Shown piece by piece: positions 17,430-28,041 of a stretch of DNA of 64,000 nucleotides (positions are counted from its first letter, which is position 1; every line of letters starts with the position of its first letter). The stretch covers positions 1,903,501 to 1,967,500 of the forward strand of contig NZ_CP098511.1 in NCBI RefSeq assembly GCF_026222555.1, in the 5' to 3' direction. The notes below the pieces were generated by a model. The model had not been told where the DNA came from, ran no database searches, and saw only the letters and a list, made by a program, of their open reading frames with translations. Position numbers and translations under genes: made by a program. Source of the DNA: Aquimarina sp. ERC-38 (GTDB taxonomy: Bacteria > Bacteroidota > Bacteroidia > Flavobacteriales > Flavobacteriaceae).

Positions 17430-17972
17430 ATGAAAAATTACCTATTTTTATGCCTTATGGCCTATTTCACCTTGTCTTGTGATGATGCAAAAGATGCTTT
17501 AAGCGAACTTACAAAATTTGAACTAGAGTATGACTCGGAAATTACAGTTCCTGCCACAACCATTGTAAATACTCCAATTACACTGGATACTCCTCCGGTT
17601 ACTACGAATTCCAGTACACGATTTGAAGAGCAAAACACCAATGCCGATCTCGTAGAAGGGGTGAAGTTACTAAAAATGACCTTAACCATTACGGATCCTA
17701 CCGATGGCAATTTTGACTTTTTAGAAGAGTTAAAAGTAGGGATTAAAGCGGATGGACTGGAAGAAGTACAGGTTGCTATTGCCAGTGATATTATGGATGA
17801 TGGAAAACGTATCCTGGAGATGGAAACTTTTGACGTAGAATTAAAATCTTATATTATTCAGGATGAGTTTAGTCTAAATGTTTCTACCACTACAGATCAA
17901 ACTATAAATGAAGCGTATGATATTAGTATAAAGTCTATTTTTGAAGTAGATTTTGAAGTTCTGGGACTTTAA
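17430..17972 (+). CDS. Putative lipoprotein of unknown function
   Basis: The 180-residue protein starts MKNYLFLCLMAYFTLSCDDAKD: a short signal peptide with a lipobox (TLSC) and Asp residues after the cysteine. The mature part is acidic and beta-rich, with a Thr/Pro-rich linker (about residues 38-62). The last part (LTITDPTDGNFDFLEELKVGI and later) looks like a small beta-sandwich. The gene is convergent with the DUF2452 gene and their stop codons overlap in TTAA at 17969-17972. No family recognised. Confidence 0.7.
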   Translation: MKNYLFLCLMAYFTLSCDDAKDALSELTKFELEYDSEITVPATTIVNTPITLDTPPVTTNSSTRFEEQNTNADLVEGVKLLKMTLTITDPTDGNFDFLEELKVGIKADGLEEVQVAIASDIMDDGKRILEMETFDVELKSYIIQDEFSLNVSTTTDQTINEAYDISIKSIFEVDFEVLGL

Positions 17973-18370
17973 TCCATTTTTTGCCAAAGTTTGTCAGCTG
18001 TAAGTTGAAAACTACCCAAAAAATGAAAGTTACATTCGGAAGGAGCAATTATTGATAAAAATAATTGCTCCTTTTTATCCTTATACAGGTGATAGGTTTG
18101 TCCCACTATCGGTTCAAAATTAAACCTGGCCTGGTAAACTAAATTATTATATTCATACTCTGCCATTAACGCATCATACTCTTCTTTTAACTTATCGTAA
18201 CGTGTTTTAATCTGATGATTGACTTTATTGATATTGCTATTTTTCCAAGCAATAGTATCTACAGTAGTAATAGCTGGAGCCGATACATCCGTAGCATAGG
18301 GTTTTAGACCCGCATCATATTTATTTTCTTCTTCATTAAAAACTACCTGATCCGGTTTTTTACTGGTCAT
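17969..18370 (-). CDS. DUF2452 family protein
   Basis: With the ATG at 18370 the protein has 133 residues (MTSKKPDQVVFNEEENKYDAGLKPYATDVSAPAI...). The frame is open to 18451, but the extra residues lie inside the upstream gene and do not look like family sequence. The pattern KYDAGLKPYATDVSAPAI, a coiled-coil middle (NHQIKTRYDKLKEEYDALMAEYEYNNLVYQA) and a C-terminal GQTYHLYKDKKEQLFLSIIAP identify DUF2452. The function is unknown. It lies 7 bp after the DUF2805 gene and is the last gene of the photolyase/cryptochrome operon. Confidence 0.85.
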   Translation of the reverse strand: MTSKKPDQVVFNEEENKYDAGLKPYATDVSAPAITTVDTIAWKNSNINKVNHQIKTRYDKLKEEYDALMAEYEYNNLVYQARFNFEPIVGQTYHLYKDKKEQLFLSIIAPSECNFHFLGSFQLTADKLWQKMD

Positions 18371-18377
18371 ACTGCTG

Positions 18378-18671
18378 TTATCTTTTAGAAATTTTATTAT
18401 GAGTAATCTGTTTTTGACGGGAACATTTAAACCGGGCGTCATCAATACCATACATTCTTTTCTGTGAATGTTTGGTCTTTCTACCTTGAACCCGGGCCCG
18501 CCACATTCTAAAACTGGAAGGCTTCATTTCCTTCCGCATAATTTCTATCACTTCCTGCTCTGTAATTCCAAATTGTAATAGAATTGCATCAAAAGGGGTT
18601 CGGTCTTCCCAGGCCATCTCGATAATTCGGTCTAGTTCTCTTATGGAAAAATGTTTCTTTTCTTTCTTCAT
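18378..18671 (-). CDS. DUF2805 / TIGR03643 family protein
   Basis: The 97-residue basic protein reads FSIRELDRIIEMAWEDRTPFDAILLQFGITEQEVIEIMRKEMKPSSFRMWRARVQGRKTKH, the compact signature of TIGR03643. The first part looks like a helix-turn-helix, and the arginine/lysine-rich tail could bind nucleic acid. Its genes occur often beside photolyase or cryptochrome genes in bacteria with light-responsive physiology. Here it lies 11 bp after the cryptochrome gene. A role in light-dependent regulation or DNA repair is inferred only from context. Confidence 0.85.
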   Translation of the reverse strand: MKKEKKHFSIRELDRIIEMAWEDRTPFDAILLQFGITEQEVIEIMRKEMKPSSFRMWRARVQGRKTKHSQKRMYGIDDARFKCSRQKQITHNKISKR

Positions 18672-18682
18672 AGTAATTATAA

Positions 18683-20167
18683 TTAGTCAAACGGATTACG
18701 GTCTGCTAAGGTATGCTTCTTTAAAATACGGACACTTTCCTGAAGTACCAAAGGATCTTCTTTTAATTGCCAAAGCGTATCACTGGCTTTCTTGCGAGTC
18801 TTTTCAATCTCAATAATTGGTTTTGGGTATAAAGTTTCCAGGTTGATATTAGCAAACCGCTGATCTAAAATCGTCATTTTATAAGGTTCATGTATAAAAG
18901 AGGTAGGCACATCCCTAAGTTCAGGAACCCATTTTCTGATAAATTGTCCGTCCGGATCATGTTCTTTACTATTGCGAACCGGATTGTAAATACGTAACAT
19001 ATTAATTCCGGTCTCACCTGCCTGCATTTGCAATTGCGGAAAGTGGATTCCGGGTTCAAAATCCAGAAACATTCTAGAAAGATGAGAAGAGGCAGCCTGC
19101 CAGGGTTGCCATAAATTATGGGTAAAAAATGATACGACCATTGCCCGCATCCTGAAATTAAGATAACCGGTTTCCCGCAGGCAACGCATACAAGCATCGA
19201 TTAAAGGATATCCCGTCATACCGTTTTCCCAGGCAATTTTATACTCCTTAGATAATTGTTTTTTTAATTTTCCGTAGCCTTTATTAATACTTTCAAACTC
19301 CATCGTATCTTCCATCTCAAACTTCTGAATAAAATGCGCTTGCCAACGTAATCTAGAGGTAAACCCATCAATTTCTTTTTTATAAGGAGAAGTTTCTCTG
19401 AATTTTTTGGCATATTGCCAGACTTGCCTTACCGATAAATTACCCCAGGATAAATAAGGAGACAGCCGACTGCAACCTTTACGTGCTAATAGAGGTTTTG
19501 AAATATGACGGTTGTAATTAATATATCGTTGTTTAAAAAAAGAATCCAGGTACTTATGAGCATAAGGAACACCCCCGTGCTGAAAGTTAGAATTTTCAGT
19601 ATAAGTTAATTCTTCAATTTGCAGAGATTTTTCTAGAAGGGCTATTTGTTCGAGCGTTATAAAAGAATTTGGTTTCGGAGAAAAAGGAAATAGCTCTTCT
19701 TGCATGTAGGTTTCCCATTCTTCTCTCCAGTACTCCCGGTCTTTTCTTCCTCTTGTAACCCCGTTATGTATATGTTCCTTCCAGGTAATCAGGTTATTTT
19801 TACAAAACCTGGCAAAGGCTTTATCACGTTCATAGGTAATTTTAATTCCGGTTTCCTGATGCGAATACACCGTATGTATTTTCCAGAATTGTTGTAAAAT
19901 ACTAAAGGTTTGTATTACCTCTGCATTAGCGGTAACTATCTTTGTATTGTAGGGTGTCAAAGTTTCATTTAAATGAAGTATGGATTGCTTTATAAACCGC
20001 CAATGGCGTTCATCATAATGCTCATCGTTTTTAAGGGAATTTTCAAAAACATACAATAAAAGTACAGGTTGTTCTTGTTTTATAGCATGATAGATGGCTT
20101 CATTATCAAGCAATCGAAGGTCTCTCTTTAACCATACAATATTTACTTCCTGCTTTTTAGTACTCAT
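18683..20167 (-). CDS. Cryptochrome/photolyase family protein (FAD_binding_7)
   Basis: The 494-residue protein starts at the ATG at 20167 ([25 protein letters not shown]); the frame reaches a TTG at 20179. The N-terminal antenna (DNA_photolyase) domain covers about residues 8-140. The FAD domain shows [69 protein letters not shown] and [20 protein letters not shown], which form the FAD pocket and electron-transfer tryptophans. It may repair pyrimidine dimers with blue light or act as a photoreceptor. It is distinct from both the DASH and FeS paralogues upstream and overlaps the latter by 11 bp. Confidence 0.9.
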   Translation of the reverse strand: MSTKKQEVNIVWLKRDLRLLDNEAIYHAIKQEQPVLLLYVFENSLKNDEHYDERHWRFIKQSILHLNETLTPYNTKIVTANAEVIQTFSILQQFWKIHTVYSHQETGIKITYERDKAFARFCKNNLITWKEHIHNGVTRGRKDREYWREEWETYMQEELFPFSPKPNSFITLEQIALLEKSLQIEELTYTENSNFQHGGVPYAHKYLDSFFKQRYINYNRHISKPLLARKGCSRLSPYLSWGNLSVRQVWQYAKKFRETSPYKKEIDGFTSRLRWQAHFIQKFEMEDTMEFESINKGYGKLKKQLSKEYKIAWENGMTGYPLIDACMRCLRETGYLNFRMRAMVVSFFTHNLWQPWQAASSHLSRMFLDFEPGIHFPQLQMQAGETGINMLRIYNPVRNSKEHDPDGQFIRKWVPELRDVPTSFIHEPYKMTILDQRFANINLETLYPKPIIEIEKTRKKASDTLWQLKEDPLVLQESVRILKKHTLADRNPFD

Positions 20168-21689
20168 GGGGGTTTTCAATTATATGATTGGCTCTCTCTT
20201 TATAAGCAGTTAATTGATCCGGACTCATTTTATTTAATAAACTCATCATCATACTCATTCGCTGGTTACCTTTAAAATAAGCCCTTTTATCATCCAGGAA
20301 ATTCCAGTACAACACGTTAAACGGACAGGCATCATCTCCTAATTTTTTACTAACCTTATAGTGGCAACCTTTACAGTAATTGCTCATTTTATTAATATAG
20401 CTACCTGTAGAAACATAAGGTTTGGTCGCTACAATACCTCCGTCTGCAAACTGGCTCATTCCCCGGGTATTGGTCAATTCAACCCACTCAATAGCATCAA
20501 TATAGATGCCCAGGTACCACTCATCCACTTCATCTGGGTCACATTGCGTTAATAATGCATAGTTTCCGGTAATCATTAAACGCTGGATATGATGGGCGTA
20601 TGCGTCATCTAAGCTTTGGTGTATGGCGTGATGCAAGCAATTCATTTTGGTTTTACCCGTCCAGTAAAATTCCGGTAATTTATTTTTATTCTGTAGTTTG
20701 TTTTTTTTCTTATAACTCGGCATTTCTTTCCAGTAAACACCTCTCATATATTCTCGCCATCCTAAAATCTGCCTTACAAAACCTTCTACCTGCGAAATAC
20801 GGATGTCCTCCTGATGCGATCGCCAGTAGTCAATAATCGTATCAATCACTTCTTTAGGGCTTAACATCTTACTGTTCATCGCAAAAGATAACCTGCTGTG
20901 AAAGAGGTATTTTTCATCTTCATGCATGGCATCCTGATAATCCCCAAAATGAATCAATAAGTACTTACAAAAATATTGGAGTACTTCCAGGCATTCTTCG
21001 CGAGAAGTAGGCCAATCAAAATCTTTTTCATTAATATTACCTATGGTTTGGACTTCGTGTTTCTCTAGCAGGCTTACTATTTCAGCTACATTTCTGTCAT
21101 ACTCTTTTTCTGGTGGAATAGGGTCTTTTCCCGTCCATTTGTTCCGATTACTTTTATCAAAATTCCATTTGCCACCTTCAGGTTCTTTTTCATTTACCAT
21201 CATCACACCGTATTTTTTACGCATATCCCGGTAAAAGTATTCCATGGTCATTTGTTTTTTACCTTCAAAAAAACCGGTTAAATCGGTTCTTGAAGTCAAA
21301 AAATGTTCGGTATCAAAAGATTGAACCGGTAATTGTAACAAACTACTAATTTCTTTTAGTTGTTGATCCAGGCGATATTCATCAGGTAATTGATATTCAA
21401 AAGAAGTTGCTTTCTGTTCTTCGGCAACTTTTTTTAAATTTTCTGTAAGATTTTGAGTGTTATCCAGGTCATCCAGGGTGTAATAAATTACCTGATGCCC
21501 ATTATCTTCCAGCCACTTTTTAAAATTACGCATGCTTATAAAAAACGCTACCACTTTTTGGATATGGTGTTTTACATAATCCGTTTCCTGGCGCATTTCT
21601 GCCATAAAATAGCGTACGTCACGATCCACTTCCTGAAACCAGGAATGTTGCTGATTTAATTGGTCTCCCAGGATTAATCTTAGTTTCAT
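20157..21689 (-). CDS. Iron-sulfur cryptochrome/photolyase (FeS-BCP, PhrB/CryB-like)
   Basis: The 510-residue protein starts at the ATG at 21689 ([18 protein letters not shown], the usual start of this family); the longer frame to 21806 overlaps the upstream gene. It has the DPRP antenna domain and a C-terminal catalytic half. The four cysteines of the 4Fe-4S cluster are visible: one in KMNC, then CxxC in YCKGCHYK and one in DDAC. The spacing of 88, 3 and 13 residues is the same as I recall for PhrB of Agrobacterium (350, 438, 441, 454). Enzymes of this family repair (6-4) photoproducts or act as cryptochromes. It starts 10 bp after the DASH gene. Confidence 0.93.
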   Translation of the reverse strand: MKLRLILGDQLNQQHSWFQEVDRDVRYFMAEMRQETDYVKHHIQKVVAFFISMRNFKKWLEDNGHQVIYYTLDDLDNTQNLTENLKKVAEEQKATSFEYQLPDEYRLDQQLKEISSLLQLPVQSFDTEHFLTSRTDLTGFFEGKKQMTMEYFYRDMRKKYGVMMVNEKEPEGGKWNFDKSNRNKWTGKDPIPPEKEYDRNVAEIVSLLEKHEVQTIGNINEKDFDWPTSREECLEVLQYFCKYLLIHFGDYQDAMHEDEKYLFHSRLSFAMNSKMLSPKEVIDTIIDYWRSHQEDIRISQVEGFVRQILGWREYMRGVYWKEMPSYKKKNKLQNKNKLPEFYWTGKTKMNCLHHAIHQSLDDAYAHHIQRLMITGNYALLTQCDPDEVDEWYLGIYIDAIEWVELTNTRGMSQFADGGIVATKPYVSTGSYINKMSNYCKGCHYKVSKKLGDDACPFNVLYWNFLDDKRAYFKGNQRMSMMMSLLNKMSPDQLTAYKERANHIIENPHEY

Positions 21690-21699
21690 AGCCTCCGGA

Positions 21700-23004
21700 T
21701 TAATGTATGATTTGTTCCAACCATAAATTCTGAAATTCCTGTTGCGGGTCGTAGCGTTCGGCTTGCCTTTGGATATTAAACTTACGATTCCTGGGGTCGT
21801 TACCAACTCCTGCTACGTACATCCAGTTGCCGTAGTTGCTATGTACATCATAATCCACCAGTTGTGATTCAAAATAAGAAGCCCCGATCCGCCAGTCCAA
21901 TTCTTTTTCTTTGGCAAAAAAAGAAGCTACATTTTGCCGTCCCCGATTACTCATCCATCCGCTGAATTTTAATTCCAGCATATTGGCATTCACAAAAGGT
22001 TCTTCGGTTTCACCGTCAATCCACTGCTTAATTTTATTCGAATTGGTACTCCATTCGTAATCTTTATCTAAGATGCCGGTAATTTGAAAAATTTTATCTC
22101 TATGTTTTAAAGAAACGTATTTAAAATAATCCCTCCAGATAAGCTCAAAAATTAACCAATAAGTAGAATCATTAGAAACTACCTCTTCTTCAAAACGTTT
22201 TACTTCATGGTAGATACTTCTGGCAGAAATACTACCATTCGCTAACCAGGCAGATAGTTTTGAACTATAGGCTTCACCAACCAGCCCATTTCGGGTTTCT
22301 TTATACCGCTTTAGATTTTCGGTTTCCCAGAAGTAATTTTCAATTCTACGTTTTGCATTTTTACTACCACCTTTAAAAGTAAATGCAGCTTCTTTAGGAA
22401 CATAAAATCTAGAAAAGCCTAATTGTTGTAGAGAAGGTATTTCAGTGTCTGTAGGAACTAAATTCTCTTTTGACATTTTTTCTACAGAAACAACAGGCCT
22501 TACCTTTACATACTTTTCACATTTCTTTCTAAAGACCGTATAAATCTTTGGGGTATCGTTTATCTCAAAAGGTACATCCTCCGGGTGAAAGAGAAATTGG
22601 TCGTAAAGTTCGATCCAATCTACGTCAAAGCGTTTAATTTCGGATTTTACTGCATCCGTCACTCTGTTTTCATTACGTGTCCATTCTTTTTGAGAATACA
22701 TCGCATGAATTTTAAATTCCAGATTATCAATAAATTGAGGAAAAACATCTTCGGGTTGTTGTTGGAAGATAAATAACGAGATGTTTAGTTGTTCTAATTG
22801 ATTTTTTAAATCCGTAAGAGTTTCAATTAAAAATTGTGCCCGGTGCTTTTCTGTTCTTTTAAAACCAAATTGATTTACTTCAAAAGCACGAGGATCAAAA
22901 AAGTAAAATGCCATAACCCGGTCATTTTCCTGAACCGCTTTAGATAACACCTGGTTATCCCGTGTTCTTAAATCATTTCTAAACCAAACTATTGCGTTTT
23001 TCAT
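21700..23004 (-). CDS. DASH-family cryptochrome
   Basis: The 434-residue protein begins [20 protein letters not shown] with the photolyase antenna domain and ends with the DASH hallmark [45 protein letters not shown]. The motif [18 protein letters not shown] and [36 protein letters not shown] form the FAD domain. DASH proteins bind FAD and usually methenyltetrahydrofolate, and repair cyclobutane dimers in single-stranded DNA or serve as blue-light sensors. The start ATG overlaps the stop of the DUF2256 gene (ATGA at 23001-23004), so the two are coupled. Confidence 0.94.
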   Translation of the reverse strand: MKNAIVWFRNDLRTRDNQVLSKAVQENDRVMAFYFFDPRAFEVNQFGFKRTEKHRAQFLIETLTDLKNQLEQLNISLFIFQQQPEDVFPQFIDNLEFKIHAMYSQKEWTRNENRVTDAVKSEIKRFDVDWIELYDQFLFHPEDVPFEINDTPKIYTVFRKKCEKYVKVRPVVSVEKMSKENLVPTDTEIPSLQQLGFSRFYVPKEAAFTFKGGSKNAKRRIENYFWETENLKRYKETRNGLVGEAYSSKLSAWLANGSISARSIYHEVKRFEEEVVSNDSTYWLIFELIWRDYFKYVSLKHRDKIFQITGILDKDYEWSTNSNKIKQWIDGETEEPFVNANMLELKFSGWMSNRGRQNVASFFAKEKELDWRIGASYFESQLVDYDVHSNYGNWMYVAGVGNDPRNRKFNIQRQAERYDPQQEFQNLWLEQIIH

Positions 23005-23141
23005 TCCTTCTTATGATTGTTTCTTCTACATTTTTCACTACAATATTGTACCTGCTCCCAATCTCTTTCCCACTTTTTACGCCAGGTAAATGGTCGTTTA
23101 CAAACCTTACAGGTTTTAACAGGTAAATTTGCTTTCTTCAA
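23001..23141 (-). CDS. DUF2256 zinc-ribbon protein
   Basis: A 46-residue protein with [39 protein letters not shown]: a CxxC and a CxxxC pair for one zinc ion around a very conserved tryptophan-rich core. No ATG is available in the frame; the TTG at 23141 puts [10 protein letters not shown] at the usual N-terminus, while another TTG at 23183 adds an unlikely hydrophobic extension. DUF2256 is widely found directly beside, and sometimes fused to, cryptochrome or photolyase genes. It is the first gene of the photolyase operon here. A partner role for DASH is plausible but unproven. Confidence 0.85.
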   Translation of the reverse strand: MKKANLPVKTCKVCKRPFTWRKKWERDWEQVQYCSEKCRRNNHKKE

Positions 23142-23275
23142 GGTAATTATATTGTTTAACAAATTTACTAAAAAGCTAAACAAATTTTGATCTTAATAAG
23201 AAGATTAACAGTTCATATCGATTAGAACAGGAACCGGAAGGTCATACAATAATGTTATCTAAGCTACTTTCATAC

Positions 23276-25492
23276 CTATTTACGAAGAACATTTAGAATT
23301 ACATTAAAAAAGTGTTGCGTAGCATAAGGTTTAATAAGAATCTCATTAATAGCGACATTTTGCAACAAGGGGTCGTCTTGTTTCATTTCAGAAGCCGTTA
23401 AAAGTACAATAGGGATGGAAGTGTCTGATTTCCTAATCTGTTTTATAGCTTCAATACCGTTCATTACAGGCATATGTAAATCCATCAAGATAGCATCATA
23501 GGTTTTATTTTGAAACATATCAATAGCAATTTGACCGTTATCCGCAAGATCACAAATAAACCCAAAATTTTCCAGGGTCTTTTTAGTAACCAGTTGGTTG
23601 ATTTTATTATCTTCAGCTACCAGGATTTTTTTATTGACGATGTCAAAATCAGAATTTTGAGTTTGTTCGGTTTGTTTTATATCCTCTTTTACCGTTTTAA
23701 AAGTAAGTTCAAACCAAAATCTTGAACCTTTACCCAGTTCGCTTTCTACGGCAATCGTTCCTCCGTAAAATTCAATTAACTTTTTAATAATCGGTAAACC
23801 AAGTCCGGTTCCTTTAAAAGCACTTTCTTTAGCATCCACTTGTGAAAAACTTTCAAAAATATCTTCTTGTTTATCTTCAGGAATACCAATGCCATTATCG
23901 ATCACTTCAAATAATATTTGAATATCCGTAGAGGTGTATTTTGTACAACTCAATTTCAATTGAATAAGGCCACCAGCGGTGAATTTATTTGCATTACCAA
24001 TGAGATTGATTAATATTTGAGACAATCGAAGTCGATCACCCGAAACAATAGTAGGTATATCAGGATCAATATGATATTCAATCTGGTTATTTGCTTCATC
24101 TGTTAGATTATCAAAGGATTTTACAATACTAATAGAAAGTTCTTTAAGATTAAAACTTTCTATGATCGGTTCGATCTTACTTACCTCTATCTTACTCATC
24201 AGTAAAATATCATTAATTAAATTTAATAAGTAATCTCCTGAAAATTTAAGGGAGTTTAAATATTCACTTTGTTGTTCATCCAGATTTTTAGAATTTAATA
24301 ATAAAGAAGTAATTCCTACTACTCCGTATAAGGGGGTGCGTAGTTCATGACTAACCGTATTGATAAATTGAGATTTTTGTTTTAGTGCTTTCTCATATTT
24401 ATCATTAGTCAATTGCAGTTGATCGTTTTGAACCGATAGGAGGGAAGCCAATTTAATGTTTTTCCTGTTCAGGTACCATAACGTAAATAAAAAAACCACT
24501 AAGACTGCAAGAGAACCAATAGCAATTTTAGATAAGATACGCGACCGGTTCATCCTACTTTCAGCATATCTTTTTTCTCGCTGGAAATGAGCTACCTCAA
24601 ACCTGGAGTTTGCAATTTCGTTTTGTGCTTTTTGCATATTTTGAAACTCCTGGTCTTTTAAATCCGCATAAGTCAATAGATTGGCAATAGTAGCTTCCGG
24701 TTTACCTAATGCTCTTAGAGTAAAAGCATAATCTTTATAGATATCCGGAACAGCATCCACATCATGTTCTTTACCGAGACGAATCGCTTCTTGATAAGCA
24801 TCTGCGGCTAGATCTAAAGAATCTATAGAATGATAATACTGACCGTCAATATGATAGAAATACGTACGTTCCTGAGGGTTCCCGTAAGCAAATGTAAATT
24901 CTTCACAAAGATTCAGGATATTTTTAGCTTCTGCATATTGTTTGTTTTTTGCATAAGCCCAGGCCATATTAAGTTGCACTCTGTTTTCTGCGATTGAATC
25001 TACCGGACGAAGTAGGGTTAATGCTTGTTTATAATTTTTAATAGCACCTGTTAAATCCTTGTAGCTATCTATACGGATAATAGCAATATTACCTAAAGCC
25101 CTGGCTGCAAGAAGAGAATCTTTATTTTTTTCAGCAATTGCTGCGGTTTTATTAAAAAAATCCACGGCTTTTTCCATCTCTTCTAGCTGATAATATACAA
25201 TCCCTTGTAAATTATAAGCTTCGGCCTGATATCTTTCCTTTTGCGGATTAGGAAGGTTTTCAACTAAGATTAAAACTTTATTGTTATTATTAATAACCTC
25301 GCTAATATCATCATCGTAGATACGTCCTTTATTGTGTAATAATATACTATCCACTACTTGCTCAATTTCTCCTTTTAATAAAGCACGTTGTGCAGAAATA
25401 CCTGGAATCGACAAGAAAAATAAGCTTATCAAAAACAGAAAATACTTTCGGAAATTATGAGTAAATAAAGATTGGTTTAAACTTAAATACAT
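23276..25492 (-). CDS. Hybrid histidine kinase with periplasmic TPR domain and receiver
   Basis: The 738-residue protein has a signal segment (FLISLFFLSIPGISAQ), TPR repeats over about 60-280 (AYNLQGIVYYQLEEMEKAVDFFNK and similar), a membrane helix (about 317-337), a coiled-coil linker, HisKA with FINTVSHELRTPLYG (His near 382), HATPase with IGNANKFT and GTGLGLPIIKKL, and a receiver with AEDNKINQ and ILMDLHMPVMNG (Asp near 669). It has no DNA-binding domain, so output must pass by phosphotransfer or by sequestering. It lies 135 bp upstream of the DUF2256 start on the same strand; whether it belongs to the photolyase operon is open. Confidence 0.93.
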   Translation of the reverse strand: MYLSLNQSLFTHNFRKYFLFLISLFFLSIPGISAQRALLKGEIEQVVDSILLHNKGRIYDDDISEVINNNNKVLILVENLPNPQKERYQAEAYNLQGIVYYQLEEMEKAVDFFNKTAAIAEKNKDSLLAARALGNIAIIRIDSYKDLTGAIKNYKQALTLLRPVDSIAENRVQLNMAWAYAKNKQYAEAKNILNLCEEFTFAYGNPQERTYFYHIDGQYYHSIDSLDLAADAYQEAIRLGKEHDVDAVPDIYKDYAFTLRALGKPEATIANLLTYADLKDQEFQNMQKAQNEIANSRFEVAHFQREKRYAESRMNRSRILSKIAIGSLAVLVVFLFTLWYLNRKNIKLASLLSVQNDQLQLTNDKYEKALKQKSQFINTVSHELRTPLYGVVGITSLLLNSKNLDEQQSEYLNSLKFSGDYLLNLINDILLMSKIEVSKIEPIIESFNLKELSISIVKSFDNLTDEANNQIEYHIDPDIPTIVSGDRLRLSQILINLIGNANKFTAGGLIQLKLSCTKYTSTDIQILFEVIDNGIGIPEDKQEDIFESFSQVDAKESAFKGTGLGLPIIKKLIEFYGGTIAVESELGKGSRFWFELTFKTVKEDIKQTEQTQNSDFDIVNKKILVAEDNKINQLVTKKTLENFGFICDLADNGQIAIDMFQNKTYDAILMDLHMPVMNGIEAIKQIRKSDTSIPIVLLTASEMKQDDPLLQNVAINEILIKPYATQHFFNVILNVLRK

Positions 25493-25675
25493 AACAGTTG
25501 GTTACAAGGTCATAGAATGTTAATAAATATAACAGTTATTGTAGTAATTAGCTAAAATCTTACTAAAATCACCCTTAATTAGGTCTTTTTGATTGGAATT
25601 TACGGTAAAGCCGTCTGCTTTAAAGTTTTGTTTACTACAGCTGATGTTTATCGCAACAATAGCTTACTTTTAAAG

Positions 25676-25683
25676 TAAATTTG
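25676..25683 (+). promoter_or_regulatory. Predicted -7 box of era
   Basis: TAAATTTG matches TAnnTTTG exactly and ends 6 bp before the era ATG at 25690. Transcription from it would start at or next to the start codon, which would make a leaderless mRNA. Confidence 0.45.
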
Positions 25684-25689
25684 TACTAT

Positions 25690-26574
25690 ATGACACATAA
25701 AGCAGGGTTTGTAAATATTATTGGAAATCCTAACGTAGGAAAATCAACCTTAATGAATGCATTTGTAGGGGAACGCCTATCTATCATTACATCTAAAGCA
25801 CAAACCACACGACATCGTATTCTGGGAATTGTAAACGGAGCTGATTTTCAAATGATCTTATCCGATACACCAGGAATTATCAAACCTGCCTATGAATTAC
25901 AGGAATCCATGATGGATTTTGTAAAATCTGCTTTTGAAGATGCGGATGTTTTAATCTATATGGTAGAAATCGGAGAAAAAGACTTAAAAGACGAAGCTTT
26001 TTTTACTAAAATTACTCAGGCTAAAATACCGGTATTTTTATTACTTAATAAAATTGACACTTCAAATCAGGAACAATTAGAAGAACAACTGGAATGGTGG
26101 TCAAAAAAAGTACCTAACGCCTTAATTTTTCCAATCTCTGCGCTTCAAAATTTTAATGTAAAAGAAGTTTTTACTCAGATAGTAGCTTACTTGCCGGAAT
26201 CTCCTCCTTTTTACCCAAAAGATCAGTTAACGGACAAACCGGAACGTTTTTTTGTAAATGAAGCTATTCGTGAGCAAATTTTACAGAACTACAAAAAAGA
26301 AATCCCTTATTCGGTAGAAGTAGTCACAGAAGAATTTTTTGAGGATGAAAATATTATTAGAATTCGTTCTATTATTATGGTAGAGCGGGATTCGCAAAAA
26401 GGAATTTTAATTGGTCATAAAGGGAGTGCTTTAAAGCGAGTAGGGGTAGAAGCAAGAAAATCATTAGAAAAATTCTTCGGAAAACAAATCCATATTGAAT
26501 TAGTGGTGAAAGTAAATAAAAACTGGCGGAATAACGAACGGCAACTTAAACGTTTTGGGTATTTAAATAAATAG
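25690..26574 (+). CDS. era: GTPase Era
   Basis: The 294-residue protein starts [27 protein letters not shown] (an earlier in-frame TTG at 25681 is unlikely). GTPase motifs are G1 GNPNVGKS, G3 DTPG and G4 NKID; the C-terminal KH domain contains [35 protein letters not shown], the Era signature. Era binds 16S rRNA near its 3' end and assists 30S assembly. It is followed 50 bp later by der. Confidence 0.97.
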   Translation: MTHKAGFVNIIGNPNVGKSTLMNAFVGERLSIITSKAQTTRHRILGIVNGADFQMILSDTPGIIKPAYELQESMMDFVKSAFEDADVLIYMVEIGEKDLKDEAFFTKITQAKIPVFLLLNKIDTSNQEQLEEQLEWWSKKVPNALIFPISALQNFNVKEVFTQIVAYLPESPPFYPKDQLTDKPERFFVNEAIREQILQNYKKEIPYSVEVVTEEFFEDENIIRIRSIIMVERDSQKGILIGHKGSALKRVGVEARKSLEKFFGKQIHIELVVKVNKNWRNNERQLKRFGYLNK

Positions 26575-26595
26575 TAAAAGTTCGGATAGAAAGGC

Positions 26596-26603
26596 TACTT
26601 TTG
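26596..26603 (+). promoter_or_regulatory. Predicted -7 box of der
   Basis: TACTTTTG fits TAnnTTTG and lies 20 bp before the der ATG at 26624, so der probably has its own promoter in addition to read-through from era. Confidence 0.45.
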
Positions 26604-26623
26604 CAAAAAATCAAATCATTGCT

Positions 26624-27931
26624 ATGAGTGCAATTGTTGCTATTGTCGGTCGACCAAACGTAGGAAAATCCACTTTTTTTAATCGATTAATTCAGAGAAG
26701 AGAAGCTATTGTAGATGCAGTAAGTGGGGTTACCCGGGATCGCCACTATGGAAAAAGCGATTGGAACGGAAGGGAATTTTCATTAATTGATACTGGGGGT
26801 TACGTAAAAGGAAGCGATGATGTTTTTGAAGCTGAAATTGACAAACAGGTAGAACTGGCTATTGAAGAGGCAGACGTCATTATTTTTATGGTTGATGTAG
26901 AAACGGGAATCACCGGAATGGATGAAGATGTGGCGAGTTTACTACGTAAAGTTAAAAAACCTGTTTTTTTAGCGGTAAATAAGGTCGACAATGCCATGCG
27001 GGCTGCAAATGCCGTGGAGTTTTATAACCTCGGACTTGGTGATTACTATACTATTGCCAGTATAAACGGGAGTGGTACCGGTGAATTGTTAGATGCCCTG
27101 ATCAAAGAACTACCGGAAAAACAAGAGGAAGTTGATAGTGACCTCCCCAGATTTGCAGTTGTCGGAAGGCCTAATGCCGGCAAATCCTCGTTTATCAATG
27201 CATTAATCGGAGAGGATAGATATATTGTGACCGATGTAGCCGGAACGACACGTGACGCTATCGATACTAAATACGATCGTTTCGGATTTGAATTTAACCT
27301 GGTAGATACTGCTGGAATCCGAAGAAAATCAAAAGTAAAAGAAGACCTGGAGTTTTACTCCGTTATGCGATCTATTCGTGCTATTGAACATAGCGATGTA
27401 TGCTTGTTGGTTGTAGATGCCACCCGGGGTTTTGACGGACAAGTACAAAACATTTTTTGGTTAGCCGAGCGTAACCGAAAAGGTATTGTTATTTTGGTAA
27501 ACAAATGGGATTTAGTTCAAAATAAAGAAAGTAATACCTTAAAGGATTATGAAAAGCATATTCGTCGTGAGATAGAGCCATTTACAGATGTACCTATTGT
27601 ATTTATCTCCGTACTTAACAAACAACGAATTTTTAAAGCTATTGAAACTGCCGTAGAAGTATTTAAAAATCGTTCTAAAAAGATTAAAACCAGCGTAATG
27701 AACGATACGATGTTGCCTATTATCGAACGAAATCCACCTCCGGCGTACAAAGGTAAGTATGTAAAAATTAAATATTGCATGCAATTGCCTACGCCACAAC
27801 CACAGTTTGCTTTCTTCTGTAATTTACCACAATATATCAGGGATCCGTATAAGCGCTATCTAGAAAATCAACTACGTAAAGAATTTAATTTCCACGGAGT
27901 ACCCATTGCAGTATATTTTAGGAAGAAGTAG
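26624..27931 (+). CDS. der: Ribosome-assembly GTPase Der (EngA)
   Basis: The 435-residue protein has two tandem GTPase domains, each with a Walker A motif (GRPNVGKS near residue 8 and GRPNAGKS near 181), DTGG/DTAG switch motifs and NKVD/NKWD base-recognition motifs, followed by a KH-like C-terminal domain ([22 protein letters not shown]). This double-GTPase plan is unique to Der. It acts in 50S subunit maturation. The C-terminus is full length. Confidence 0.98.
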   Translation: MSAIVAIVGRPNVGKSTFFNRLIQRREAIVDAVSGVTRDRHYGKSDWNGREFSLIDTGGYVKGSDDVFEAEIDKQVELAIEEADVIIFMVDVETGITGMDEDVASLLRKVKKPVFLAVNKVDNAMRAANAVEFYNLGLGDYYTIASINGSGTGELLDALIKELPEKQEEVDSDLPRFAVVGRPNAGKSSFINALIGEDRYIVTDVAGTTRDAIDTKYDRFGFEFNLVDTAGIRRKSKVKEDLEFYSVMRSIRAIEHSDVCLLVVDATRGFDGQVQNIFWLAERNRKGIVILVNKWDLVQNKESNTLKDYEKHIRREIEPFTDVPIVFISVLNKQRIFKAIETAVEVFKNRSKKIKTSVMNDTMLPIIERNPPPAYKGKYVKIKYCMQLPTPQPQFAFFCNLPQYIRDPYKRYLENQLRKEFNFHGVPIAVYFRKK

Positions 27932-28041
27932 CAATTATAAACTCTGGATTAATAGTCCAATTTTTCTAAAAGTATAAATTTTAGAGGTTAGGTGATTGTT
28001 ATGCTCATTTAAACCACTTCAATATTACCATAAATTTATAG

